A DNA stretch of 64,000 bases from Melitaea cinxia (taxonomy: Eukaryota > Arthropoda > Insecta > Lepidoptera > Nymphalidae), in the NCBI RefSeq assembly GCF_905220565.1, contig NC_059395.1, forward strand, positions 11,387,289-11,451,288, written 5' to 3'. Position numbers and translations under genes: made by a program. Position 1 is the first letter of the stretch; each line of letters begins with the position of its first letter. This document shows, piece by piece, positions 1 to 11,837 of this stretch. The notes below the pieces were generated by a model. That model searched no databases and was not told the DNA's origin. It worked only from the letters and a program-made list of their open reading frames with translations.

Positions 1-400
1 AGCGCCGACACGGCAAGTCGGAGACGCGGGTTTGAACCCCGCTGGAGCGGTCAATTTTTGATATGATATTCAAAAATGTTTAGAATTCCTAATGTGGGTA
101 ACACAAAATTAAAAATCTTAGATATTAAAAATAGCACGGTGTCGTCTCCTGTCAAAGATTTTCATTGTAATATGAAACTTTGAATAGTTACGGGTTTCTG
201 TAAAGAGCTCACTATAGACGGCGCCACGGTTCGCTTAAACCGAAAATTAAAAATTATCATATCGAAAATTTCGCTCGAGCGGGTGCATCGTTCCATAGCT
301 TAATTGGCTAGAGCGCCGACACGGCAAGTCGGAGACGCGGGTTCGAACCCCGCTGGAGCGGTCAATTTTTGATATGATATTCAAAAATGATCAAAAACAC
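1..400 (+). repeat. Tandem dimer of a tRNA-headed repeat
   Basis: Two tRNA-like heads (1-51, cut by the window edge, and a complete one at 289-361) are joined by a spacer of about 235 bp. The complete head folds as a tRNA: a 7-bp acceptor (CGTTCCA with TGGAGCG, one G.T pair), a D arm with an A-box-like TAGCTTAATTGG, a 5-bp anticodon stem CCGAC/GTCGG with loop ACGGCAA, and a T arm with B box GGTTCGAACC. The loop has C instead of U at position 33 and would give anticodon GGC, which eukaryotic Ala tRNAs do not normally use, so I read it as a pol III promoter-bearing SINE-like unit rather than a working tRNA. The spacer includes a stretch (about 125-288) also present on the minus strand at 34693-34865. 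Confidence 0.7.
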
Positions 401-1518
401 ATGTCGAAAATGTCGTCATTACGGTAAACTAACAATTGTTACGCATAATTTAACTCTTTATCTCTAAAACAATAAAAAATACAGTAAGTATTAGATAAAG
501 ATTGTAAAGATATTTACAAGTTAAAGTAACCTCTTCTCGTTACACGCGTCATTGCCACGACGTTTGGTGACAGAAGACCGAAGATACCCCTTCCCGGTCC
601 CTTTATGGAGTGCTGGCATATAGCCTAATATATCCACAAACTAACCGACAGCAAAAATATGACATGGCGCGCAATTTAAACATACCAGGTGTCGGTAAAT
701 ATTTTGTTCTAGTATTATCACAGTGGGCCATTACTCCAAGTCTCTGTTTTCATACTTGGGCCTTCACTGCAAACTGATTTTGTCCTAGTATTATCACTTT
801 GAACCCCAGGAGGGTATTGCCCGTTTTAGGTCACAAAACAAGTCTGCCAGGGTGTCTGCCCAGAATGCTATAGTAAAAGTACTGTAGTATTATGGGTTTT
901 TCCAACAACTTCAAAGCATTTCTTCGCATAGTTATAAAGAAATGCACACTCGATACACTCGATATCGTACTTAGACCAACAAGTACAATAGGCAAGGAAT
1001 TATTTCGATAGATTGTTTTTGCTACCAGCACATTTTAGTAAATCATGGACAGTCGTGTAGAGATTTGGCAGTAGGTATTTTTAAATATTGACCGTTTCCA
1101 GTTTAAGTTCACTTTAACTCGGTTTACTTTCGTACTTTTTGTTGAAAAATTATATTTCACTTTTTTTAAAACAATGTTTTCGGATTCAAAAATTTAGTGG
1201 TAGTTCCAAGATGGTCAAGAACGCAAGTTTACATTTTTCATTTTCTCACAAAGTAATTGGTTATTTTCTTATATATCTATAAAAAATCTATAAAAAAGTA
1301 TTCTTAGTTCTTAAATAATTTTTTAAGCTCAAATTCAGAAAAAATGAATATAAAATCGGAGTAACTATATTGACTTGTTTACATGACGAGTGACAGCTGA
1401 CCTTTTCTTCATCCCCAAGGCCCCCATCCTGATTTTGAATAATATTATTTTCTTACAATAAATAATAATTGTTAAATTAATAATACTCTTGTATAAATAA
1501 GTCCAATTATAACAATAG
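401..1518. other. AT-rich stretch, nothing recognised
   Basis: No open frame here has a family signature and no complete repeat was recognised. It may be upstream intron of the anoctamin-like relic, because that relic's first visible exon begins just after an AG at 1517-1518 and must have had upstream exons. Confidence 0.5.
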
Positions 1519-1748
1519 TTGCTATCAATTGTCCCAATAATGACGATAACATTAAAAATGCATGACAAATTTTTTGACGCATTTCTTATGGAAAGAAAGA
1601 AAGAAAAATGGTGGGATTACATGCTTTTGGCTATGTTTCAAACAGTGTACACTCTTGTGGTATCGCTTCTTGAAAAGGTATGTACTAAACTGAATACTTA
1701 CTTGTAATAAAATAAATAACAATAACATTTAAAAGTAACTATATTTTT

Positions 1749-3810
1749 ATGTATGTTATGTCTACTACTATCTCTATATTACTTCTTACTTATCTTTTCC
1801 CTCTTAATTTAATCCTAAAAATATCTTATAGCAGATACCGAAACTTCTGTAATGCACTATTAAAAAAGGTAAAAAATAATTATGAAAAAAATGAAATAAG
1901 TAATGCTAAAAATGATAACAGAAAGTTGTGGAAATTAATAAAAAATAGGTTAAATACTTCAAACAGAAATAGTAATTCATCTATTGAGTTGTTAAATGTT
2001 TCAGATTCGTCATTAAGCTCACTAAACGAAATTAACAACTATTTCATTACAGTTGGTAAAACATTAGCAGAAAAATCCTACATTCGCCAAAATAAACAAA
2101 ATAACTGTTCATCATCGGTGCAGAATAATGAATCGCGATTGAGTTCTTTTGTTTTGTTAGACACAACTCAGGATGAAATAAGTCAATGTATAGGCAGCTT
2201 GAAAAATTCTGCCACTGTTGGTTGGGATGGTATTTCTAACATATTTATCAAGGAACATAAAGAGTTTTTAATTCCGCCATTAACACATATTTTTAATTTA
2301 TGTTTGAATATGGGAATTTTTCCCACAATTCTCAAAAAATCGGAGATACACCCGATTCACAAAAAGGGAGACAAAAAATTACCTGCGAACTATAGACCTA
2401 TATCTATTTTGCCCTCATTGTCAAAAATTTTGGAAAAAATTATAAATAATAGGCTCACTGTTTATCTAGAAAATAATAATATTATTTCGTCAACTCAGTT
2501 TGGTTTTCGTAGGGGGAAATCAACAGATGATGCAGTATTTACACTAACTGATTATATAAGTCAAAATTTGGATAAAGGAAAAAAAGTATTATCATTTTTT
2601 TGGACTTGGCGAAAGCCTTCGACACTATTTCGGTACCCAAATTGATTTCTAAATTAGAGGTATTGGGAGTTAGAGGTAAACAACTAGAGTTGTTTAAAAG
2701 CTACCTTTCGGAACGTACACAATGTATACGTGTCGATAATTATGTTAGTAATTGTCTTCAGGTCGAGTATGGCGTTCCACAGGGTAGTATTCTAGGTCCT
2801 ACACTGTTTTTGATTTATATCAATAATCTCTCTTCCTTGCTTTTTTCACAAGGTAAATTGATATCGTATGCTGATGATACTGCATTAGTATTCGTCGGTG
2901 ATACATGGTCTGAGGTTTTTGCAGCTGCGCAGGATGGTTTTGATGTTGTAATTGGATGGCTTCAAAATAACAAATTAACAATAAATATTGAAAAGACCAA
3001 GTATATGGTGCATTCGATTCGCAACATTAATGGGCCGGGTGAGATCTACAAATTGATATGTCATTCCTGTGGTCGAGGCTCAAACTGCGCTTGCCCTTTT
3101 ATTGGGAGAGTGGATTTTATCAAATATTTAGGTATTACCATAGACTGTAACCTTAACTTTAAACGGCATATTTATGATTTATCAAGTAAAATTCGAAAGT
3201 TAACTTACATTTTTAGAAATCTTCGAGACGTTGTTGAACCAACTATTTTAAAAAGAATATACTTAGCTTTATGTCAATCTATCATTTCATATTGCATTGT
3301 ATCTTGGGGTGGAGCATCAAAAACAACTTTAAAATCTCTTGAGATAGCTCAACGTGCGGTACTTAAAGTTAGTACTTTCAAGCCACTTCTTTATCCAACG
3401 AATGAAATATATAAATATTGTGAGGTCCTTACAGTTCGACAGTTATTTTTACTTCATATTATCTTGAAACAACATTCAGAGCTATATAAATATACCAAGA
3501 AAATATTAAATAAGCGCCGAAATTATACAATATGTTCCAACAATCAAAAGTTTCGAACTGCGTTTATCCGTAAATTTTATTGTTACTTGGGACCTTTTAT
3601 CTATAACAAAATTAATAAAATGTTGAAAGTTTCTTCTGACAATAGTATAATATGTAAAACAAAAATTTTTAACTATTTTTTGAGCTTATCTTATGATGAT
3701 ACGGAAAATCTTATCTGCACTTAAAATTGCTAAAGTAAAACTAATCATTACTGTAAAAAACTTGCACAATCAGCTATCCATTCCATCCATTTCCATCCAT
3801 CCAAAAGTAC

Positions 3811-3879
<69 letters not shown>

Positions 3880-3880
3880 G

Positions 3881-3911
<31 letters not shown>

Positions 3912-4288
3912 GACACACACACAAAACAGCATGCGAGTACTTACTCTCACTTCGCTTATACTTAATAAAATATTCGTTAATATTAAGAAAAAAAAAAAAC
4001 TTATTTTTAAAATGTTTTGATGGTAAATATTTCCAAACTTTAATAATTGTCAACCTTTTTTGTTTTTTTCCAAATTTTGTATTTATAATCCTTGTTTTTT
4101 ATTGTGTTGTCATCTTTGTATACAGATTAGTATTATTTTTGTATTCGCTATCTGAACGCAAATTTTGATTATGTAACAATAAACTAATTTTTGGGGAAGA
4201 CACTGTGGCCTGTAACACAGCTTTTTTAAGCTAGCACGGGTCGCAGGGCTTCTTGATATTGTAAACTACATAATTGGAGCAAATAAAC

Positions 4289-4328
<40 letters not shown>

Positions 4329-4330
4329 TA
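1749..4330 (+). mobile_element. 5'-truncated LINE (CR1/Jockey group), frameshifted RT
   Basis: This non-LTR retrotransposon lies in an intron of the anoctamin-like relic, same strand. The first frame (to 2645) carries the RT N-terminal blocks ANYRPISILPSLSK and FGFRRGKS. Near 2600 a frameshift moves to a second frame (2600-3724) with MDLAKAFDT, YGVPQGSILGPTLF and the catalytic YADD. A conserved C-terminal region ends at 3724. Then come a long CA microsatellite and a 3' UTR ending in a TTA/TAT repeat tail (about 4289-4326), typical of this group. No endonuclease domain is seen, so the copy is 5'-truncated and inactive. The left boundary is uncertain and could lie anywhere around 1750-1830. Confidence 0.85.
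3810..3932. repeat. CA/CACG microsatellite
   Basis: An almost pure CA dinucleotide run is interrupted twice by CGCAGA. It lies in the 3' UTR of the LINE. The His-Thr repeats it encodes in one frame are not a gene. Confidence 0.95.
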
Positions 4331-4576
4331 ATACTATTTGTCACTTACGATTTATCATTAAAAATATTTACATAAACTATATATATTTTTAGGTATACAG
4401 TTACATAACTTACTACGCAGTTGGTTATGAAAATCATAAGACGCCTAAATCCTATGAAAAATCATTAATTGAAAAACAATTTGGATTTAGTATGACATTA
4501 ACGTATCCGTTTATGGGTTATATTGCCTGGATGGTGGTAAGTTTATTTATGTGTGTATTTAAAAATATATATATAC

Positions 4577-4810
4577 TAGCTGACCCCGCAAACGTTGTTT
4601 TGCCATTATTTATTTATTTATTTATTTATTTCATTATGTTATTAATTCCCTTAATCTCCCCTTCCCTTATAACTTAGGGGTATAAAAAATAGATATTGGC
4701 CAATTCTCAGACCTACCCGATTTGCACACAAAATTTCATGAAAATAAGTCCAGTCGCTTCAGAGGAGTATGGTGACTAACATTGTGACACAAGAATTTTA
4801 TATATAAAAT
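4577..4810 (+). repeat. Short interspersed repeat, 'agctgaccccgcaaacg' family
   Basis: It starts AGCTGACCCCGCAAACGTTG, contains a 'same-target' block around 4700-4790 (bad conservation elsewhere in the genome-type repeat but shared here), and ends with GAGAATTTTATATATA. Related copies lie at 38746-38960 and, inverted, at 52437-52643. No coding content. Non-autonomous, class not determined. Confidence 0.7.
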
Positions 4811-4915
4811 TTTTATAGCTGTGTTAGCTGATTTTGTACTCGTTCGTTTAAGAGTAAGTTTTTATAAGATGCTTTCAAATTATAATTTTTATTAAGTACA
4901 CACTCACCCGTAATC

Positions 4916-5525
4916 ATTACGAACAAACGAAAAAAAACCGACTTCAATTACATCGACAAGTAATACAACGTAGATCGACGAAAAAATAGTCAAGCAACTA
5001 CGCGTTATCAAAGATTACTCAAAAAGTAGTTATCAGATCTCAATAAAATTTATATGTGACCACATGATAAACATCAGCTTTCGATTAAATTAAAAATTAT
5101 CAAAATCGGTACACCCAGTAAAAAGTTATTACGGATTTTCGAGAGTTTCCCTCGATTTATCTGGGAGTCCATCATCAGATCCTGGTTTCCTTATCATGGT
5201 ACCAAACTAGGGATATCCCCTTTCCAACAAAAGAAGAATTATCAAAATTGGTACATCCAGTAGAAAGTTATGCGGTATAATACAACATAGGTCGACGAAA
5301 AAAGCGTCAAGTAAAAACGCATTATTAGATATAACTCGAAAAGTAGTTGTTAGATCTCAAATAAATTTAAATGGGACCAATTGGCACACACCACCTTTCG
5401 ATTTAAACTCGATTTAAAATTTGTCGAAATCGGTCTACCCGGTCAAAAGTTCTGATGTAACATACATAAAAAAAAAAAATACAGTCGAATTGAGAACCTC
5501 CTCCTTTTTTGGAAGTCGGTTAAAA
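4916..5525 (-). repeat. Copy of the AACCGACTTC-ended repeat family
   Basis: The ends are AAAACCGACTTCAATTACAT on the left and GGAAGTCGGTT on the right, an inverted pair of about 10 bp. Between them lie degenerate internal sub-repeats ('tacacccagtaaaaagtta', 'agtagttatcagatctcaa', 'cgacgaaaaaatagtcaag'). It is a short version of the element at 19131-20812. No open frame. Confidence 0.75.
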
Positions 5526-5855
5526 ATAAATTAATACCCTTGTATCTCTATGTTCTAACTGGTTTAAAATAAAAAATGCAATATTTTATAAAGATAATTA
5601 AAATAAGATCTTTAATTTAAGCCGTAGCCTCTTTTATGTATCTACCAAAACAAATATCTTATTATTTTATATTATAACATGTCATCTATTTTCTGGGACG
5701 CAGGAAGTAGTGGGTACATATTTAATTCAAAGACGTTGCCGTAGACAAATTTTATTTATATATTTTAAGTATTATAATTTAAATTTTACAATAGTTGATG
5801 CCTATTAGAAAGTAAAATTTAATCTATTATTATTATTATTATTATTATTTTGTAG
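5526..5855. other. AT-rich intron sequence of the anoctamin-like relic
   Basis: No coding or repeat signature was recognised apart from a short TTA run just before the exon at 5856. Confidence 0.4.
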
Positions 5856-6644
5856 ACAGACGAAAATCTTTATAGAAAAAAAGACTGCTCACCTGGTAAG
5901 TTTTTGCGTATAACAGTCCTTAAGTTATTATACGTATGTACTATAGACTATAACGTAACCTTAGTCTGAAGCTTGATCAATCTTTTTTTTTCATTTTGTA
6001 CATGTGCTATAATTAATGCTGAGTTTTTAAAAGTAAATCTCAGTTATTATCGTTACTTCGAAATAAAAAATACTACTTAAGTAGATAGAGACTGTTAGAA
6101 AATTGTACTAAATGTTAACCTTTATCAGTTTCATTTGTACAATAAAATCTGATAATATTTATTTAAATAATCTTAGAAAGCTATTAATTTTTTATTGATA
6201 TGATATTTTATAATAATTAATAAATCCTGATAATAAAAGTATTTCCTAAATTAATAAAAAGTGTTTGTTGTACGAGTATATGTTCTTAAAAGCATACTTT
6301 CTATAACTCTTTATTCAGAATTTCTAGAACCTTTTGGAACGACTCATAAAGGAGAATGTTTTCACTGGATGGGACTGTTGGACCAATTTACCCGAAAATC
6401 TGAATATAACATGTTTTCCATTTACAAAGTCGTCTTCATTTTTCTATTTAGTGTAGGTTCCTTTTAAACGTTCCTTTAAAATACTTTAGCTTGATCAAGC
6501 TCTTTTAATAATTTTTACTTTTCAGCATATTGTGTGTTTGGGCGGTTTTTTATTAAAATATTTATTTTCTCCGAACATAAGAGAAATAGAGGATACTGCA
6601 GCACTGCAGAAGGAAGCGGCAGAACGGGAGCGAGAACAAGATCC

Positions 6645-7015
6645 AAACTCGCTCCCGATTCGTCGCGGAAGGTGCGGTCGGCGACGCCGGGCCTACTTGG
6701 CCAATCTGCCGCCGTAACGCCGGACCAGTGGGCGATAGATCGGGGTATATATCGTCCTCATTGCACGGTCCTGAGGAGGGAGGCGACCTTAGTGTTCGAG
6801 GGAGCCTCTCAGGAGTTACGAATCGCGTCGAGCTTGAAAGGCAACCGCTAGCGGTATCGCGGAAGTGCAACTGTGTCCCTGTGATTCCGTCCAGGCGTGT
6901 CGAAGGAACACCCCATAGGTTTTAGTCCGTGCGACTCGGACATACCCTCCAGCTCCCCCGGGCTGTAGGCATCCGTTAGGGATTTCCTCTGGGTAAAAAA
7001 AAAAAAAAAAAAAAG
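6645..7015 (+). mobile_element. Poly(A)-tailed LINE 3' end (R1-like?) inside a coding exon
   Basis: A GC-rich block of about 350 bp ends in about 20 A residues and is flanked by GATCC (6640-6644 and 7016-7020), a short target-site duplication that could extend to AAGATCC with one mismatch. Removing the block restores a continuous frame through Q-D-P-A-A across the junction. GC content and codon texture differ sharply from the surroundings. The poly(A) tail and truncation show target-primed reverse transcription. Assignment to the R1/Jockey-like group is inference from the GC-rich 3' UTR; no RT remains. Confidence 0.7.
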
Positions 7016-7120
7016 GATCCTGCAGCAGTTGAAAACAGAATAAAATCACTTTACTATCATTACAAAGATGCAGTTGAGAATCAAAAAGAAATCGGTTCGT
7101 ATATACAAAAGAAAATGTAA

Positions 7121-7661
7121 AAATACATATATCTACAGTTAGTTACGTATGTTTCTCACGTCAATTTAATTTCGAAAGAAATGTACATTATATTGATATT
7201 GTTTATTAAAATTATATTTATTATAATTCGACTTTTATTTAAACAATTACATTAAATTAAAGGAATATACAATCTAATAATTATATATAAAAAATTATTT
7301 TCATATGTACGGCAAGTAGACCAAATTAGGCTAAGTTCAAAATTAAGCCCATCTTTTAAATTGCTCATCTTATCGATTCGATTTTTTTCTGATGATCATG
7401 TTGTGTGCGACGCTATCGTATCACAAGCGTGTCCAAAGCATTTGAAAAAACGAGAACATGTAACAAATCTTATCAGAAGATACATACTAGGTGTTATCAG
7501 GACCTCGGCTTCTAAATAAAAACACACTGGCTAGCAGTTCGATATTATGCCTTTATTCTATTTAATTTTTTAACTCTTCCGGTAAGCGCTATATTTTGTA
7601 ATAATTGATATATTGTAATTCAAAATATATTTAATTTTCAGTACACGAATAGTCACCCATT
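7121..7661. other. Intergenic AT-rich DNA
   Basis: It lies between the convergent ends of the anoctamin-like relic (+) and the group-7 allergen-like gene (-). Nothing recognised. Confidence 0.5.
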
Positions 7662-8932
7662 TTACATTAAAACATTTTGCCTATAATTATACGATTCCAA
7701 TAAATCTACTATTTCTCGAACATTATTATTGATTACACCGAGGGCGCCACGGAATACGTTGCGAATTGTCAACTCTACAACGCTGATTATAAGGCCGTTT
7801 AAGATTCTCGTGACGACGTTGATGAGCGGGTTCAGTAGCCAGGTGTACAAAACGTTTCCGATCAGTCGTACAGTCAGAGTCCTAAAACATACAAACGTAA
7901 AATCGATGTAAAGTTTGAATAATTGAAGAAGAAGAAGAAGAAGAAAGAAAATATTTTTATTGATTGACAGACAGTTACTGATCCCATGAATACACCACTA
8001 TTGTCACAGGAATATTGTTCTTTGATGTCAATATAATATATACTCTTATAATCCTCTCAAGTATCAACTCAAGTATAAACTACGTCTCGTAACATCTAAG
8101 TATTTTCTAAAAAGACAGGCGTAATCTCTGAAGCGAAAAACAAGTTTACGCTCCAGCGTTGTTCACACTGTCACTGTTGATGCTAGTCAAATATATGTAT
8201 AATGATATCAGTTATACAACAATATCAGTTTACAACAGTATTTGGTACATCTTGTTGTTTGTTTAATATGATTCGTGAAATCCTTACCCGCGTTGGGTGA
8301 TAGAGAACTGTTGCAGCTGAATTTCATCGTTATTAAAATCGATTAAAACATCAGCTATGACGTCAAAGTAGTTAAGTGATGCAACAATTTTACCAGTAGG
8401 CCCAAGTCCCATTACTTGAACCAGATAACTGTAGGCGAACTGAAAGAAACGTGTATTTTTTTAATGTAATCATGTAATCAAACATATAAAAATGTATTAT
8501 ACTAATATAGTAGATGATTCAAAAGAGTTTGGTATGGACGATAACCTCTGGAATAAACAGTTCAGTACAAAAACATATTTATGTGCATTAGAAAGGACAT
8601 TTCAGTTTAAAGAAAGAGTAAAAACATCCGCGGTTAAATGAAATGAGAAAAACTGTGTGTTTATCAAACGCATTTCCACTTTAAACAAACCTTTAATTTA
8701 TTGATAAATTTAATCTGAGTATTTATTGATAATTTTATTGCAGCGTCGTAGTCAATTTAGTAATACATGGCAGAAAAATATAAATTAGGTACAATAGACA
8801 AAATCCGATAAAAATATTCCTTGAATAATTAATCAATTGATAAATTAATTTAATCATTAGGTAGAGTTTAAATCTTTATCTTTTATTTTACTATATATTC
8901 AGTATGTCAGAACGTATTTGTACCTAAAGCGG

Positions 8933-8985
<53 letters not shown>

Positions 8986-11449
8986 CGGGTTTTAAAATCA
9001 TATTTAATATTGAGCTTAGATTTGTCTAATTCTAAGATATTTTTTATTCAAAGGAGAGTCCGAATTCTGTGCAGAAAATAACGTTAATAACTTGTATACC
9101 GTGATTTTTTTAAAGTGATTAATTATAGAGTAAAAGTAAAATTCTTAATTTTCTTAATAATACTTTCACTATCATAAAGCTGAACATAGTTTTGATAAAA
9201 TTTCAAAAGCGAAATTAATCTATGACATACTAGCAGTACCCTGCGCGCGTTGCTGCGCTTTTTTTTGGTCGTAAAAACTCAGAAACCTTTGTGGGCTCAT
9301 GCACAACACTTTACTGAAGATCATGACATGATCAAATGCATAGTTTCCGATTCCACAAAGAACATACAGACATCCATTCATTTTTATACATATAGACAAC
9401 ATCACTGATACTCAAAGCAAATTACCTAGTAGCTAAAAATGTCGACGCAGATTAAAACTGTGATGGAAACTAGATAGAATAGATATTTTCATAAAATGGT
9501 ACTAAAATAATGCGTGATGTAAATGCAACCTTTACAATGTGGCCAATAACAACGCCAAAAATTCATTAATTCCTTTGGTAGGTATAATAGCTTCCAACAG
9601 TGCTAAGACGATGTCAAAGATAGAAATTCACGAAACTGCCATGTCATGGTTACTTTTTAACCGACTTCCAAAAAAGGAGGAGGTTCTCAATTCGACTGTT
9701 TTTTTTTTTTTTTTTTTTTATGTATGTTACATCATTAATATGATATCCGTTTTAAATGTAGTATGGAATCGGCGCCTATGTCGTATAGGATTCTATAAAA
9801 CGACTTACTATCAACTAGACTTAAGTAATAGTTTACTATCGCAGTGGGCTTCGAATAATCGTAGATGTTGCTGTCTATTCGTTATTAACGTATAACTACG
9901 GTTGCTTAATAAATTAATATTAGTTATCAAATTACGGAATGTATCTACGAACATTAGCTTAATTTTAAAGTTTGTGTCGAAATAAAAAACATTTGTATAA
10001 TTTGATTATAATAAACTAATAGGTGATAAGATTGATTTGATTATCGTAATTAAATTGATTAGGGCAAATTTTAGTTTTTAGGTAGCATTGATAAGCCGTT
10101 TATTTCTAATAAGATAAAAACTCGAAACACTTCCTATGAGAACGATTAAGTCTCATGATATAATAATGTTCCGAATGACTTCAAAAAATTTCCAAGTACG
10201 CGTTACAACTTATACATTTCATATATCTACCTACCTATTTAACATTTACGTTCCACATTCCCGGTACTGTAGGTATACCTGTTTTTGCAATTTATATTTT
10301 ATTGACATTAAGAAAATAATATTTTAAAAGCTTACTTCTAAGTCGGAGAAACGAAGTTGAACGCGTACGCGTAGATTTTTTTCAAAGTAGTTGACATTCT
10401 GATCTCCTGAACGAACAACGTTGACGAGTCCTGTCAACTGTCCTTCATTGAGCTTCAACCACGCGCTGTACGTGATGAGCAGAATTCTCTAGAATACGAA
10501 AACGACATTAGTATTTCGCTATTAGACATGTCTAAAACATATTAAATACTAGCTGTGCCCGCGACTTCGTTGGCGTAGAATTTGACGAAAAAACTAGTGT
10601 TCAGTTTGCAGAGATAGAAAATAAATAAATTGCTAAATTAAAAGAAGCCTAAATTACTCCTTATTACATCAGGTATCTGTCAGTGAAAATTCCGTCAAAA
10701 TCGGTCCAGCCGTTTCAGAGATCAGCTGGAACACACAGACAGACAGATAGACAGACAAAAATTGTTAAAAATGTTATTTTAATATATGCATCGTGTATAC
10801 ATCCACATGCATTTAGTAAAAAGCGGTTATTTTAATATTACAAACAGACACTCCAGTTTTATTTATTTGTATGGAAAGAAAGAGGTAAATACCTCTTTCT
10901 TTTTTTTAACAAAATTAATGTAAATACTTACTTCTAAAGTAAATGATAAAAATATTGTTAGAATATATACACTAAATTATATTATATAATTTTTAAAATT
11001 TTCTAGAGTTCGAGCGAGAAAGTATAAAATCGAATTCAAGCGAAGAAAATACTTAGGTTAAAAAAAACTATACTAACAACTTCAAATCCTTCTTCGATAG
11101 CCGGCAATTCCATTGGATCAAGACCATTTTGTTGCATAAATGGGACCAACATAGAAATAGTGTTGTCTACATAGTCATTTACTTTCGCCGATAAGCCATT
11201 ATTCCACTTTGGACTAAAACACAAAAAAGACGTGAATGAACTTTTATAAATAATAACACGAATAATAATATATAGGCTTTAATATGCGGCTTATGGGCAA
11301 CAGCTGCTTAAAAAGTAAAGCAAAGAAAAGGTAAAATTAAGTAAACTGTAGTAGTAAACTTTTACGTACGCTGGGACGTTCTTAATTGTATTTGCCTCCG
11401 CAGCCGCCACCAAAAATATTAAAATTATAGCCTTCGAAGCAGTCTTCAT
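7662..11449 (-). CDS. Secreted group-7 allergen-like (TULIP-fold) protein, five exons
   Basis: The exons are 11449-11370, 11213-11078, 10488-10336, 8439-8288 and 7881-7662. All have AG/GT borders and consistent phases, giving 246 residues. The start is the ATG at 11449, which opens a signal peptide (MKTASKAIILIFLVAAAEA). The mature part begins with an amphipathic helix containing GLDPMELPAIEEGFE, then beta-rich segments (YSAWLKLNEGQLTGLVNVV; FAYSYLVQVMGLGPTGK), and ends in a long amphipathic helix (LLNPLINVVTRILNGLII). This layout matches the insect Grp7_allergen/JHBP-type lipid-binding proteins. The ligand is unknown; a hydrophobic small molecule or lipid carried extracellularly is inferred from the family. 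A juvenile-hormone-binding/takeout protein is the main alternative. Introns carry short repeats but no disrupting insertion. A decayed copy of the last exon lies at 17494-17716. Confidence 0.75.
8935..8983. repeat. TA dinucleotide microsatellite
   Basis: An uninterrupted TA run of about 48 bp in an intron of the group-7 allergen-like gene. Confidence 0.95.
9229..9410 (+). repeat. Short repeat, 'ccctgcgcgcgttgct' family
   Basis: Shares CCCTGCGCGCGTTGCT, then TTGTGGGCTTATGCACAAC-type sequence, with 17749-17912. It is non-coding and sits in an intron of the group-7 allergen-like gene. Confidence 0.65.
9655..9740 (+). repeat. Left-end fragment of the AACCGACTTC family
   Basis: Carries AACCGACTTCC, AAAAAAGGAGGAGG and TTCTCAATTCGACTG, followed by a poly(T) run. 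The rest of the element is missing. Compare 19131-20812. Confidence 0.75.
10546..10880 (+). repeat. SINE-like repeat, 'agctgtgcccgcgacttcg' family
   Basis: Starts CTAGCTGTGCCCGCGACTTC, has TTACATCAGGTATCTG and GACAGACAGA in the middle, and ends GTAAAAAGCGGTTATT followed by AAACAGACACTC. Copies lie at 30000-30320 (same strand) and 30738-31050 (inverted). Non-coding. Confidence 0.75.
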
Positions 11450-11837
11450 GTTTGTAATGTTTCTTAAATGGAACTGTATGTTTTTCAAACGCATTTTCAC
11501 TTTATACAAACCTTTGATTTATTGATAAATTTAATCTGTGCGATTATTAGAGGCCAGTTGCGTGATATTTTTAAACGATATTTGATATAAATCTTAATTA
11601 TTAAGATAAAGAGAACATAAACAAAATATATTTTTTTTGTAATTTTTTACCATTATGCGATCGTGCGATAAATTACAAAATGGTGATCAAAATATTATGA
11701 CGAAGGTTTATGATAGACCTAGAAAACTATACATTTCCTTTCCCCTACCGCTAAAACTCTTTTAAAACTTAAAACTTTATTAAAACCTGAGACAAAAGTA
11801 TTTTAACACAAATGAACACCGTAAAACAGAAATACAA

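Larger units (their letters stand above)
1519..7120 (+). pseudogene. Anoctamin (TMEM16)-like gene relic, C-terminal part
   Basis: Four exon-like pieces can be read. 1519-1677 is open, ends at GTATGT and encodes a transmembrane stretch ending SLLEK. 4393-4536 lies between TTTTTAG and GTAAGT and contains ENHKTPKSYEKSLIEK, close to the anoctamin pattern E-x-P/R-T-x-x-x-Y/F-E-x-x-L-x-x-K. 5856-5895 has CAG/GT-type borders and contains YRKKDCSPG, matching the family's F-R-x-E-E-C-x-P-G-G-C. The last begins at 6526 after TTCAG with HIVCLGGFLLKYLF, like the family's F-E-H-V-V segment. The roughly 250-300 residues normally lying between the last two pieces, including the pore and Ca2+-site helices, are not found in 5896-6525. 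The last exon is interrupted at 6645-7015 by a poly(A) retroelement; its frame resumes with DPAAVENRIK and stops at 7118-7120. The family are Ca2+-activated Cl- channels or scramblases. I infer a pseudogene; assembly collapse is the alternative. Confidence 0.6.

Noticed and set aside
289..361. Functional tRNA gene
   Set aside because: The cloverleaf pairs, but position 33 is C, the anticodon would be GGC (not normally used in eukaryotes for Ala), and the core recurs within a conserved larger repeat.
3693..4053. Open frames encoding Thr-His or Cys-Val repeats
   Set aside because: They are translations of the CA microsatellite in both directions, not genes.
6314..6466. Further anoctamin exon after TTATTCAG at 6314-6321
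   Set aside because: Open in one frame, but none of the frames gives an anoctamin-like block, and no matching donor was found.
6534..7049. Several overlapping GC-rich open frames
   Set aside because: They result from the GC-rich retroelement insert and have no similarity I recognise. The real frame is interrupted there.
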